Below are positions 1-9,719 of a stretch of DNA of 64,000 bases, one piece after another. Numbering within the stretch: position 1 is the stretch's first letter; each line of letters begins with the position of its first letter. Under the pieces are notes generated by a model, which was given only the letters and a program-made list of their open reading frames with translations, was not told the origin of the DNA and did not search any database. A program made the position numbers and the translations under genes. Origin of the DNA: Sorex araneus (Eukaryota > Chordata > Mammalia > Eulipotyphla > Soricidae); assembly GCF_027595985.1 (NCBI RefSeq), contig NC_073302.1:171480034-171544033 (forward strand), written 5' to 3'.

Positions 1-382
1 CAGGAGGATTGACCCATAGCTTGAAGACTGCTTCATGAGTGGAGGAGAGAAGGCAGATGGAATAGAGAAGGGATCACTAAGAAAATGATGACTGGAGGAA
101 TCAGTCGGGATGGGAGATGTATGCCAAAAGTAGATAATGGACCAAACATGATGACCTCTCAGTGTCTGTGTTGCAAGCCATAATGCCCAAAAGTAGAGAG
201 AGAGTATAGGGAATATTGTCTGCCATGGAGGCAGGGGGAGGGTGGGTAAGGAGGGGTATACCAGGAATATTGGTGGTGGGGAATGTGCACTGGTGGAGCG
301 ATGGGTGTTTGATCATTGTGTGATTGTAACCCAAACATGAAAGCTTAAAACTATCTCACAGTGATTCAATAACATTAAAAAA
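1..382 (+). mobile_element. L1 3' UTR fragment, truncated by the window start
   Basis: Carries the L1 3' end seen repeatedly here: 'ggtggtggggaatgtgcactggtggagcgatggg', 'gtgattgtaacccaaacatgaaagct', 'cacagtgattcaat' and a terminal A run. The G-rich stretch and A tail place the element on the plus strand. Confidence 0.75.
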
Positions 383-823
383 AAAAGAATTTGTCTCTGA
401 AATATAAACTTACCGCAGCCACAGCAATAGACAGGGTGGTTGACAACTAGGGTTAAGTCCTCAGCAGACTGTAAACCTACAAAGGCAGGGACTATGAACA
501 CAGAAACTTGGAACCTCAAAAACAAATGAACATATGGGAAATGACTTTACAAATTTAATAAAAACCCAGCTTTAATGCTCTGGGGTGAGCTGAGAATGAC
601 CTCACTGTGTACAACAGAATTCTCAAAGGCTTGGAAGTTTGTCGCTCAGGAGCCTCAGTGGGGAATTGTGGGAAAAGATGAACACTTTGTGCAACACACA
701 GGAAGGAACTGAGAAAAGGGAGAGGCAGAATAAGGAAACACAATAGCTTGCTCTTAGCCTTTTCATTCATTGCTATTGACTTCAATTCCATGTGCATTTT
801 ACATTGATTAAAATAAGAGCTAA

Positions 824-1016
824 GGGGCTGGAGCAGTAGCACAGAGGGTAGGGCGTTTGCCTTGCAAGCAGCCAGCCAACCTGGGTTAGATTCCCAGCAT
901 CCCATGTGGTCCCCTGAAGCATCGCCAGGAGTAATTCCTGAGTGCAGAGCCTAGAGTAACCCCTGACCCAAAAAGTAAAAAAATTAATAAATAAATTAAA
1001 GTTTAAAAATTAAAAT
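824..1016 (+). mobile_element. tRNA-related SINE (SOR-like, type A) with target-site duplication
   Basis: Has the head 'ggggctggagcagtagcacag', the box B-like 'ggttagattcccagc' and the body 'aggagtaattcctgagtgcagagcc'. It ends in an A/T-rich tail. A 14-bp direct repeat AAAATAAGAGCTAA flanks it at 810-823 and 1017-1030, proving retroposition. Confidence 0.85.
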
Positions 1017-1035
1017 AAAATAAGAGCTAAAAGGT

Positions 1036-1245
1036 TTCCTCTGCAAAGGAGATTGTCCAGGGGACAAGGAGAAAGTGATCTGCATGCACAGGGCCCTGAG
1101 TTTGACTCCCAGAGTCACACCCCCTCTTCATCTGCCCACACTTCAGGAATAGGCTTAATGGCCCCAGGTCCTAGCACTGCCCAGTGAATATTTTCCACAG
1201 TGCAGCCTCCAGGCTGTCTGGCAAAAACAAAAACATCCAATAACA
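1036..1245 (+). mobile_element. Old diverged SINE, type A-like
   Basis: Weak remnant with 'gggccctgagtttgactcccag', 'actgcccagtgaat' and an A-rich end. Heavily diverged from the young copies. Confidence 0.4.
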
Positions 1246-1419
1246 ATAGGGGATAGGCAAATTGAAACTGCTTGGGGGGGGGGCGGAAATGGAAGGGAAA
1301 AATTAAAAATTTTAGTACATGTAATTAAAGTAGGTTTGACCTGTGTAGAAGGCCCCAGAGCAGGTTAAATATAAGTTTAAAATAATGAGTTCTTTTTTAA
1401 GTAAATAAGCAAGAACTAG

Positions 1420-1520
1420 GACCCAAAAGATAGCATAATGGACTGAGCTCATGCTATGCCATGGGGGTCTGGGTTCTATAAACAGCCGCCCCCCACCTCT
1501 GAAAATCAAGAGCAGCCCAC
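1420..1520 (+). mobile_element. SINE fragment
   Basis: Short remnant with 'aaaagatagcataatggactgagctcatgc' and 'gtctgggttctat', the SINE head and box B region. The 3' body is mostly missing. Confidence 0.35.
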
Positions 1521-2390
1521 ACAAATAGAAAATTATTTGCAATGTAAAAATGCCAGCTGAGAAATGATATATATGTAGCAGACAAGTGAAATACATTCAC
1601 CATTCACCTCAAACCTCCTGTAGCTCCTGAAGAAAATAATAGAACAAAATTTTCTATTATGTTTCCAGTTCTAAAATTCTGACATGAATATAAGAGAATA
1701 AGGCTTTCTAGAAACAAATCTTTGAATTTATGGACCAAATGAAAAAACTGTGAGTCCAGAAATGAGAACCTGGCTGAAATTGCTAATCAGCAAAGAATCA
1801 TCAGGTGAAAAGAATAATCATTCAGTCTCAAGGCAGAGAAGACAAATTATTTAAAAGAAGGAAAAACATAGTCATCTGAGATGTCCTTCAACCATTGCCA
1901 GGAAAGAATGTTTCATGGTTCTTCATTCCAGAAAAAGAAAAAGCAGCACAATCATATTATATTAATCGCACTGTCCTTCAAGTGGGGGGGTGGAAATAGG
2001 CATTCTCAAGCACTCCAGAAAAATATTAATATGCTTGAGCCCATCTTTTGAAATCTGGATGACAGAATCTGGCCAAACAAGACATTAATCAAAATTAACA
2101 TCTCAGGAAAAAATATAATAGTTTAAAAGACAGCAGAGAATAAAGACTTTAAATATAGAATGAATGAAAGATTAAATAACAGTGGGAGATCTAGTTACAG
2201 AACATTGTGTAAATGTCATAAAATGTGACATTTTAAAATAAGAAAAATATTAATAAAACTTTTGAAATAGCAAGTACATAAAACTTATTTCTCCTCTTGT
2301 CTGTGTGTGTGTGTCATATGGCCATTTAATGACACCATAGTTAAAATAGTTTCTAAAAAGTATAATTCCAATCAACAGCTCTTTTTTCTT

Positions 2391-2546
2391 ATTTTTGGGA
2401 CCACACCTGACAGTGCTCAAGGCTTACTTCCAGTTCTGTTCTCAAGGATCACTCTTGGCGAAGTTGGGGGAACCTATGGGTTACGGAATTGAACATGGGT
2501 TCACCATGTACAAGACTCAGACTACTACACTATTATTCCGGCCCCA
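2391..2546 (-). mobile_element. SINE, type A, minus strand
   Basis: The reversed body 'gaccacacctgacagtgctcaaggcttactt', 'ggatcactcttggcg' and a terminal 'ccggcccc' mark a reversed SINE. Confidence 0.65.
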
Positions 2547-2579
2547 ACAGCTCTCTTTTTCCTGTAAAACAATATTACA

Positions 2580-2766
2580 GGGCCAGAGAAGTAACTTAAT
2601 AGACTGGGCACAACATTTGCATGCAGGGGACCAAGGTTTGATCCCCAGTACCACATGCCCCCCCACCTTCCATTCTTTATGACTGGAGGCAACAATGGCT
2701 GAGCGTAGAGTGAGGATTAGCCCCTGAGCACCTTCAGGTATGGCCCCCAAACTGTAAAATAATAAA
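2580..2766 (+). mobile_element. Diverged SINE, type A
   Basis: 'gggccagagaagtaac…', 'ggtttgatccccagtaccaca' and 'cccctgagcaccttcaggtatggcccccaa' follow the SINE order, with a short inserted segment in the body. Confidence 0.55.
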
Positions 2767-2968
2767 AATGAATTAAAAATGTTACAGATGTCTTATTTGT
2801 AAATTTGTTCTTAGCAATTCTCTAAATGACTCAAGATAAAAAATGTTGGCTATAGATCCTACATTTCTTTTTTTTTTTTAACTAATAGTAGTTTGTCTTA
2901 TTTCCCTCTGACTCTCCTTAAGTATTCTAAATAAAAACTTAATTTAAAAAGTATTTTTAATTACTTAA

Positions 2969-3850
2969 TTTAAAAAAGTGTTTGGGGGCATACAGTGCTA
3001 TTACTCTACACTGCCATCAACATGCCATTGACTCTTCAGCCTTGTCCACAAGGCCCCTTCCGCTCCATTCTCTCTCACCTGCAGGTAACACTAATAGTGA
3101 GGCATCCAGTGTTCCTCCTCCTTCTGACTTAGTTTGCTTGTCATTTCTAGTTCTTTCATGTTGTAGCAAACTGGAGGGTTTTATCTTTTTTATATCAGAA
3201 TAGTATTCCATTGACTACGTATGCCACAATTTCATTATCTCATTCTCAATTTGGCACTTGGCTTATTTCTAGACCTAATATTGCATTAGTGATGCAATGA
3301 ATATGTTTTTATATACTTTGGATAAACATTTAGAAGTAGAATTTCTAGATATGGTAGTTCTTTAATTTTTTGAAAAATCTCCAAACTGTTTTCTGCAGAG
3401 GCTGAATTTGTTTACATTTCCACCAACAGTGAATGAGGGTTTCTTTTTACTGAATCCCCTCCAGCACTGGTTGTTTCTAGTCTCTTAGATCTATGCCATT
3501 CTCACTGGTCATATCTCATTGTTTCAACTTACATTTCTCTAAGACTCACTTATAATAGATATTTTTTCAGGGTCATCTGTATGTCATCTTCTTTGAAGAA
3601 GTGTCAGCATAGCTCTTATCTCCATTTTTAAATGAGGCTTTTTTTGTTGTTTAGTTTTATAAGCGCTTCATATACCTTGTATATTAACCTTTTGCCAGAA
3701 GTATGATGTGCAAGTATTTTCTCCCATTCAACAATATGTCTTTTATTTTAGTCATAGTTTGATTCAAAGTGAAGAAGCTTTTTATTTTCAAGTCTCATAC
3801 AATTTTGCTTATGCTTTTCTGGCCAATAGAGTCAAATTATTGAAGAAAAC
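2969..3850 (-). mobile_element. L1 fragment (ORF2 end and 3' region), minus strand
   Basis: Shows the reversed L1 landmarks 'cagaatagtattccattgactacgtatgcc', 'tttccaccaacagtgaatgagggttt' and 'accttttgccagaagtatgatgtgcaa'. It continues at about 5225-5590 after an interruption by younger repeats. Confidence 0.75.
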
Positions 3851-3879
3851 TCAGTATTGAAGAAAAGTCAGTATCATGA

Positions 3880-4600
3880 GAGGGCTAGAGAGATAATACA
3901 GAGATGAAGGCATTTACCTTGATGTGGCTGCAACCAAGAACCTAATTTGTTGAGGACCAGGAGGACTGCTCCATGGTTGAAAGCTTTCCACAAGTTGGAA
4001 GAGGGTAGTTAGGACAGAGAAGGGACCATTATGACAATAACAGTTGGAAATGATCACTCTGGACAAAAACTGAGTGCTGAAAGGAAGTCAAAGGAATACA
4101 CATGATAACCTTTCAATACCTGTAATGCAAATCATATGTCCAAAAGGGAGAGGGAAGGATGGAGGAGTAAGGGAGAGAGAGAGACAGAGAGACAGAGAGA
4201 GAGACAGAGAGATAAAAAGGAAGGAAGGAAGGAAGGAAGGAAGGAAGGAAGGAAGGAAGGAAGGAAGGAAGGAAGGAAGGAAGGAAGAAGGAAGGAAGGA
4301 AGGAAGGAAGGAAGGAAGGAAGGAAGGAAGGAAGGAAGGAAGGAAGGAAGGAAGGAAGGAAGGAAGGAAGGAAGGAAGGAAGGAAGGAAGGAAGGAAGGA
4401 AGGAAGGAAGGAAGGAAGAAAAAGTGCCTGTCATAGAGACAGGCTGTGAGTTGGTAGCAGGAGGGAAACTGGGGACACTGGTGGTGGGAAATGTACGCTG
4501 GTGAAAGGACGGGTATTGGAACATTATATGACTGAAACCCAATCATAAACAACGCTGTGTATCTTGTGGTGATTCACTAAAAGTGGGGAGGGGAGGAAAA
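3880..4600 (+). mobile_element. L1 3' UTR with an expanded GGAA array
   Basis: Ends with the usual L1 tail, 'ggtggtgggaaatgtacgctggtg…ggtattggaacattatatgactgaaacccaatcat'. The purine-rich part of the UTR has expanded into the array at 4218-4418. Inserted into the older minus-strand L1. Confidence 0.7.
4218..4418 (+). repeat. (GGAA)n microsatellite, about 50 units
   Basis: Almost perfect tetranucleotide run with one 3-bp interruption near 4285. It is preceded by an imperfect (GAGACA)n stretch. The apparent long open frames here are artefacts of the repeat. Confidence 0.97.
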
Positions 4601-4605
4601 GAAAA

Positions 4606-4735
4606 AGAAGCCTAATTTGAATCCCCAGAGCCGAATATGGTCCCACAAGCACAGCTAAGAGTGGTCCCTGAACACAGAACTAAGAGTGGCCCCTAGCAAC
4701 CTGGGGTTTGACCTCACTCCCAGTCCCCAAAATTA
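4606..4735 (+). mobile_element. SINE fragment, 5' truncated
   Basis: Starts within the box B region ('gaatccccagagcc') and keeps 'gtcccacaagcac…agagtggtccctgaacacagaac'. Confidence 0.5.
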
Positions 4736-4835
4736 AGATGTGTTTACCTAGCATAACCACTCAAAAAGGTCTACCAAAAGGCCTTATCATTTTTTAAAGA
4801 CAGCAAATAATGTGTATATTAAAAAACTTAAATAT

Positions 4836-5008
4836 GGGCTAAAGCAATAGCACAGCGGGTAGGGCGATTGCCTTGCACGCGGCCGACCCAGGTTCGAATC
4901 CCAGCATCCCATATGGCCCCCTGAGCACCAACAGGAGTAATTCCTGAGTGCATGAGCCAGGAGTAACCCCTGTGCATCGCCGGGTGTGACCCCCCCCAAA
5001 AAAAAACA
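4836..5008 (+). mobile_element. Young SINE, type A (SOR-like)
   Basis: Nearly consensus copy: 'agcacagcgggtagggcgattgcc', 'ggttcgaatcccagcatccca', 'aggagtaacccctgtgcatcgccggg' and a C/A tail. A good reference copy for the family. Confidence 0.85.
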
Positions 5009-5043
5009 ACTGAAATACTCAGAAGTGGATAACATATTGAATG

Positions 5044-5210
5044 TCAGAGAGATAGTACAGTGGGTAGGGTGCTTGCCCTACACGTGGCCACTGAGTTTGA
5101 TCCCAAGCATCTCATATGGCCCCATGAACACTACTAAGAATGATCCCTAAGTGCAGATCCAGGAGTATACTCTGAAGCACCGCCGAGTGTGCCCCCCTCC
5201 CTCCCCATAA
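5044..5210 (+). mobile_element. SINE, type A
   Basis: 'cagagagatagtacagtgggtagggtgcttgcc…' with a diverged body and 'gaagcaccgccgagtgtgc'. Confidence 0.75.
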
Positions 5211-5224
5211 AATGTTCTGCCTTC

Positions 5225-5590
5225 AGTGTATTTATTGGACTCAGGTGTAACATCAACGTTTATACGGATTTGTCATAAACTGATTATCCTTATATCTGCA
5301 GGTTTATTTCTGGGTTCTCAACTTTATTCCATTGTTTTGAGTGTCTATTTTTCCAATGCCATGCTGTGTTCAGTACTATAGTTTACGGCATAACTTAAAC
5401 TCAGAGACTATGATGCTGCTGATCCTCATTTCTCTCAGGATTGCTTTGGCTATTTGGGGAGTTTTACAATTCACTAAAAATATCACTAACATTTATTCTA
5501 TGTCCTTGAAGAATGCAGTTAGAATTTCAACCATTTTTATTGTAGTGCTGTGATTTGCAATGTGACTAATTATACTTTTAATGTATAGTG
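5225..5590 (-). mobile_element. L1 fragment, minus strand (continuation of 2969-3850)
   Basis: Has reversed L1 ORF2 features: 'ccaatgccatgctgtgttcagtactatagttt', 'gattgctttggctatttgggg' and 'aagaatgcagttagaatttcaacc'. Probably the same old L1 as 2969-3850, split by the insertion of a younger L1 and SINEs. Confidence 0.65.
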
Positions 5591-5597
5591 TTCCTAA

Positions 5598-5843
5598 GGA
5601 CTGGAGCAATAGCACAACGGATAGAGTGTTTGCCTTGCATGCGGCCAACCTGGGTTCAATTCCTCCATCCCTCTGAGAGAGCCTGGCAAGCTACCAAGAG
5701 TATACCGCCCACATGACAGAACCTGGCAAGCTACCCATGGCGTATTCGATATGCCAAAAACAGTAACAAGTCTCACAATGGAGCCATTACTGGTGCCCAC
5801 TCAAGCAAGTGGATAAACAATGGGATGACAGTGCTACAGTGTC
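5598..5843 (+). mobile_element. SINE, type B (shared head, different body)
   Basis: The head is that of type A, but after 'gggttcaattcct' the body is 'gagagcctggcaagctaccaagagtat…', 'atatgccaaaaacagtaacaagtctcacaatgg' and 'gggatgacagtgctacagtg'. Confidence 0.8.
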
Positions 5844-6184
5844 CTACACCACACCCATAACCTGCGTGCACACATCTCTGCTCCAGTGGTTCAAGTTCAA
5901 TGACCCTCCCATTCCTTTCTGCCCCCAGGCAGATTAGTTTTGTAGACAAAATGTCTAGTTCTGATTCTTTGGCCATTTGTCTTTCCCTTAACTTATAGAT
6001 GAATGAAATTAAACTCCTGAAATTCTACAAAATTATAAATCAATGAAAAATTGATAAAAGGAATTTCCAAAAACTGCATATCTTTCCATTATTTATAAGT
6101 ATACAAATTTTAAAAATTAATAGTGTGAATAATTCTATGCTGATACACCTTAAAACTTAATGAAATAGATAAATCTTAAAAATA

Positions 6185-6345
6185 TACAAAGTAAGTGGCA
6201 TGTCAGGAGGGAAACTGGAGACATTCTTGGTTGGAAATACAAACTGGTGGAGGCACAGGTGTTGGAACACTGTTATGACTGACCCTTACAAAGTTACAGC
6301 TTTCTAACTGTATGCTTCATGGTGATTAAATTTAAAAAAAAATCA
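6185..6345 (+). mobile_element. L1 3' UTR tail
   Basis: Shows 'aggagggaaactggagacattc', 'actggtggaggcacaggtgttggaacactg', 'catggtgattaaatt' and an A run. Confidence 0.65.
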
Positions 6346-6654
6346 TAGAGTGAAGAGAGGAGAATTTTTTTAATTTTAAGAAAAATTTGCATAAGCCAAC
6401 GAAACTATTAAAATGTGTCTTATACAAAAAAGGGAATGTTGGGTTTATGTTAGAAGATATTATATTATAGGTAATGCTTAAGTATCTGTACCAATAAGTA
6501 AAAAAAAACTGTCTATAGATGTAATCACCAGAAGATACAAAGAAAGAACATTCACTATAAATAAAATAGTAATTACTGAAAATGTATAAAACCCATACAA
6601 GCTAGGAATAGATCTTCTCTTTGATCTTCATGGTATTATGTGCCATTTCCATAA

Positions 6655-6832
6655 TGACTTTTTAAAATTTTTATAAAGTAGTTCACAATACTTGATTACA
6701 TTTAATCAATCCAAACTCCAACCCTACCACCATTATTACACCTTCCCACCACCATATTTTGGATGTTTCCATCCTCAACCCAAATCACTGCCCCAAAGCA
6801 GAACCGAAATAATATATATAATGACACTTTAA
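6655..6832 (-). mobile_element. L1-like 3' fragment, minus strand
   Basis: 'tttttataaagtagttcacaatacttgattaca' and 'aaccctaccaccattattaca' match a similar minus-strand piece at 55542-55805. Confidence 0.5.
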
Positions 6833-7538
6833 ATTAATTATTCTTACAGAAATACTAAAATCATTCCCCAAACAGAAAACTTCATTTGGTAATATGGGAT
6901 GCAGTTTTTGAAAACCACTGATCCTTGGCTTCAATGTGGTGAAGTCAATCCATTAAGCTAATAGGATGGGGTGAGGCGAAGATAGAGAAAGGACTATTCT
7001 CAAACTGAGTAAATAAATTAGAGATGTTGAACTGTGGGTGCTCCCCTGTACCACCTACTGGCCAAACACTCTGCCCTTCATACCTCCTGCTTTCTGTCTC
7101 TAGCTCAGAGAAAGTTATTTGGATGATCCCCTTAGCTCTTGAGGGTTGAGCACACAGACCCCCCCACGGCAGCTTGCTCCTCTTCTCCCGTGTGTCTGAC
7201 ACTCCCCTGAGTTGTGTGCTGAATAAATGTTGCCAGTATACACAGTGACCTCGACCTATTTTCTCAGGAGAGATAACCTTTTCTCAGATAAGGAAAACTA
7301 GAATTTAGAACCTTGACCCAGATGACAAACACAGAAAACAGCAGAAGCAAGAATTCTCAAGTCTAGCCTGACACCAGAGATGAAGTTCTTCACTACGCAC
7401 AGACAATGCATAGAGCAGGAACAGGGAGAATGGGAGACAGTAGAGGCAATGCCTTCGGAGTTTTGTTGTGGATTAACATCAGATTATATGTTGTTCTGAG
7501 GGCAACGTACAAATGTATGAATAAGGCTTTTGCACAGC

Positions 7539-8820
7539 TGTGTAAACACAAAAGGGAAGGGCCCACAGGGCACAGTGGTGCTCTATCTCTCTCCACTGCC
7601 CGCATTTACATCGGTAGTCTCCAGCCGCCTCCTCCACCCCAGGGAGGTTGATGGCGTTGATGAAGCAGGCGAAGGAAGGAACAAGCCAGGCTGGTTGGTC
7701 TCAGTTGCAGTTTATTCCATTTCCATCTCCATTCTCCTGATTCTCCTCCTGCTTCTTCCTCCCCCATGCTACTTCATTCTCCTTCTCCTCTGGATCTGGA
7801 TCTCAATCTGGCTTCTCTGGATCTGGCACTGGAACCCCCAGCCCACTATTACAGCCTAGTTAAATCCCCAGCATGAGGGGTTGGGGCTTACACACAGGTG
7901 TGGTCACAATCAATAGGGGTAAAGTTCTTTCCCTCAGGGGATGCTTCTTCTAGGACAGATTCTCTTTCAGCAGGACAACCCACCCAAGAGCAGAATCCCA
8001 TGGATGTTTTTCTCCTCTCCTTGTCCAACTAATATATAAGCATTCATAATATTAATCATTTTGTATGGACATAGTAATAGATACATTAAGCTTATAGAAT
8101 TGCTCTCCTGGAGTCATCTCAATCTCAGAATACAATGCATAGGCCAGATTAGTCTTTCCTATCCCTAGCAGGGTCCTAGTCTCATCGTTGCTTTTGGATC
8201 ATGACAACATTTGTCCATGATCAAGTTCTTAACTTATAGTTAAGAATCGTGGCGCTTTGGCCTGGTCCATATCAATGCCAGAGTAGCTCACAGCTTGCCC
8301 TGGGTCCCTTCAGTCCCTCTTCGGGACCCTGCTTTTGGGTTGCTAGAAACTAAGGGCAACTGAGGCTTAAGTCAAGAAAGCAGATGCCTGGAAGTGAATA
8401 ATATTCAAAGCCAATTAAATCCCATGTTACAAAAGCATATTAACAACTGTCTTCCTTTGTCCATACAAAAAGGACATTGCTTTAAAGAAGAGTATTCAAA
8501 GACACAAGGAGAGGAGAAAGGCAATATTAACTTACAAGTTCAGTGTCCTAGAAAGGTCTGACCTTACAAATTAACAGTGATTATGGGGGGAAAGCTGATT
8601 AACTGGTTGAGGAAGAGAGCATAGAGAAGTGGTTACAGATAGACAAAGGAATGGGAGTGACTCAGGAGCACTTTGATGGGTGTGACGTGATAAACCTAAG
8701 CTCCTTGTGGCAGGGGGAATAGGACATACCAATGTTGTCTTAAAATGTTTAGAGATTATGACCAGACAAACCTAAACACTTTGTGGTAAAGGAGAAAGGA
8801 CAAACCAATGATATCCTACA
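7539..8820 (-). repeat. 3' LTR of the endogenous provirus
   Basis: On the plus strand it starts 'tgtgtaaacac' and ends 'gatatcctaca', so the LTR reads TGTAGGATATC…GTTTACACA. The purine tract directly abuts its 5' end. The same sequence recurs as solo LTRs at 25391-26567 and 39261-40986. Confidence 0.85.
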
Positions 8821-8833
8821 TCTCCCCCTTTTC
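8821..8833 (-). promoter_or_regulatory. Polypurine tract of the provirus
   Basis: The minus strand reads GAAAAGGGGGAGA directly before the LTR start TGTAGGATATC, the position and composition of a retroviral plus-strand primer. Confidence 0.75.
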
Positions 8834-9014
8834 TGTTTACAATATCACAAAAATTTGAAATAGAACAATTCAAAACACAAGTCTCATTAGTTCTACTAAA
8901 ACTTCAGTCCATCCCCGAACCCAGAGCAGTGCTTATTGTAAGGTGTCCAACTGTCCTGCACTGTCCAGGGGTGATCAGAGTCATTAGTCACATTTTGAAG
9001 AAATGAAGTGTCTG

Positions 9015-9513
9015 AGTGGAAAGTCTCTTGCCCTCTTGCCTGGCTGTCTTCCCCGGGGCCCCTGGGAGGGGATGGGTTCCAGCTTCCCTCCCCGCCCCGA
9101 GCAGAGCTCCCAGTGGCCAAATACCTCCGGAACCTAGCTACAGCCCCGAGCAGAGCTCCCAGTGGCCAAATACCTCCGGAACCTAGCTACAGCCATGCTC
9201 AAGGCCCCTCTCTACACGTTTGGACAAGCCTCATGAAGGTACCAGCAGAAGAACCCAAGTGTGTGTAATCCCATCAACGGCCAGCATCCAGAGACTTAAA
9301 AGCAAGCTCCCATGGTGTATTTATATGCCAAAGCTAGTAACAAGCTGGATCTCATTCCCTTAACCCTGAAAGAGCCTCCAATGTGGCATCCTTGGGAAGG
9401 CTGTGCAGAGAGAGGCTTCTAAAATCTCAGGGATAGGACAAATGGAGAGGTTACTGAGACCGCTTGAGAAATTCGATGATCAATGGGATTTCGTGATTCA
9501 TGATTCGTGATCG
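9015..9513 (+). mobile_element. Composite ~500-bp retroposon (type C) with target-site duplication
   Basis: Starts 'agtggaaagtctcttgccctcttgcctgg', has a GC-rich first half, then 'ccatgctcaaggcccctctc' and a tail related to type B ('tgaaagagcctccaatgtgg', 'aaattcgatgatcaatggg'). An 11-bp direct repeat TGAAGTGTCTG flanks it at 9004-9014 and 9514-9524. The second copy is 40345-40886. It sits inside the provirus. Confidence 0.75.
9096..9193 (+). repeat. Tandem duplication of about 49 bp inside the type C retroposon
   Basis: The unit running from 'ccccgagcagagctcccag' to 'ccggaacctagctacag' occurs twice in a row with no difference. The copy at 40345-40886 has it once, so the duplication is specific to this copy. 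Confidence 0.85.
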
Positions 9514-9719
9514 TGAAGTGTCTGGATCAAAATTTGAAGAGTTGTTTCTGCAACAGTAGCAGTAGTGGTCATAGCAATGAGTCCCAGGGGAGCAGCTATA
9601 GGAGTCTGATGAACTTCATCAAGCACTGGATCAGGCAGAGAGCACTGGATCAGGAGCTTCACAACTTCTGACAGGAGTTCTTCAGCAAGGGAATGCAGCC
9701 ATTCTCTGGTCAGGTTCAC
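9498..9719 (-). pseudogene. Retroviral Env transmembrane fragment (betaretrovirus-like)
   Basis: An open stretch of 73 codons contains a small-residue hydrophobic run, APLGLIAMTTTATVAETTLQ, that resembles the fusion-peptide region of class II Env TM subunits, and lies where Env TM should be, between gag and the 3' LTR. The rest of Env is not recognisable. It is cut off by the retroposon next to it. Non-functional. Confidence 0.5.

Noticed and set aside
4074..4552. Several long overlapping open frames on both strands (poly KEGR and poly FLPS)
   Set aside because: They are translations of the GGAA microsatellite, which lacks stop codons in several frames, and they have no splice sites or family resemblance.
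4836..5008. tRNA-like promoter boxes that could suggest tRNA genes, here and in the other SINE copies
   Set aside because: The box A/B-like motifs sit in multi-copy SINEs with A-rich tails and lack a cloverleaf with an acceptor stem.
6900..7260. Possible further LTR with an AATAAA-like 'gctgaataaatgttgcc'
   Set aside because: No paired termini, target duplication or second copy in the window, so it is left as unassigned intronic sequence.
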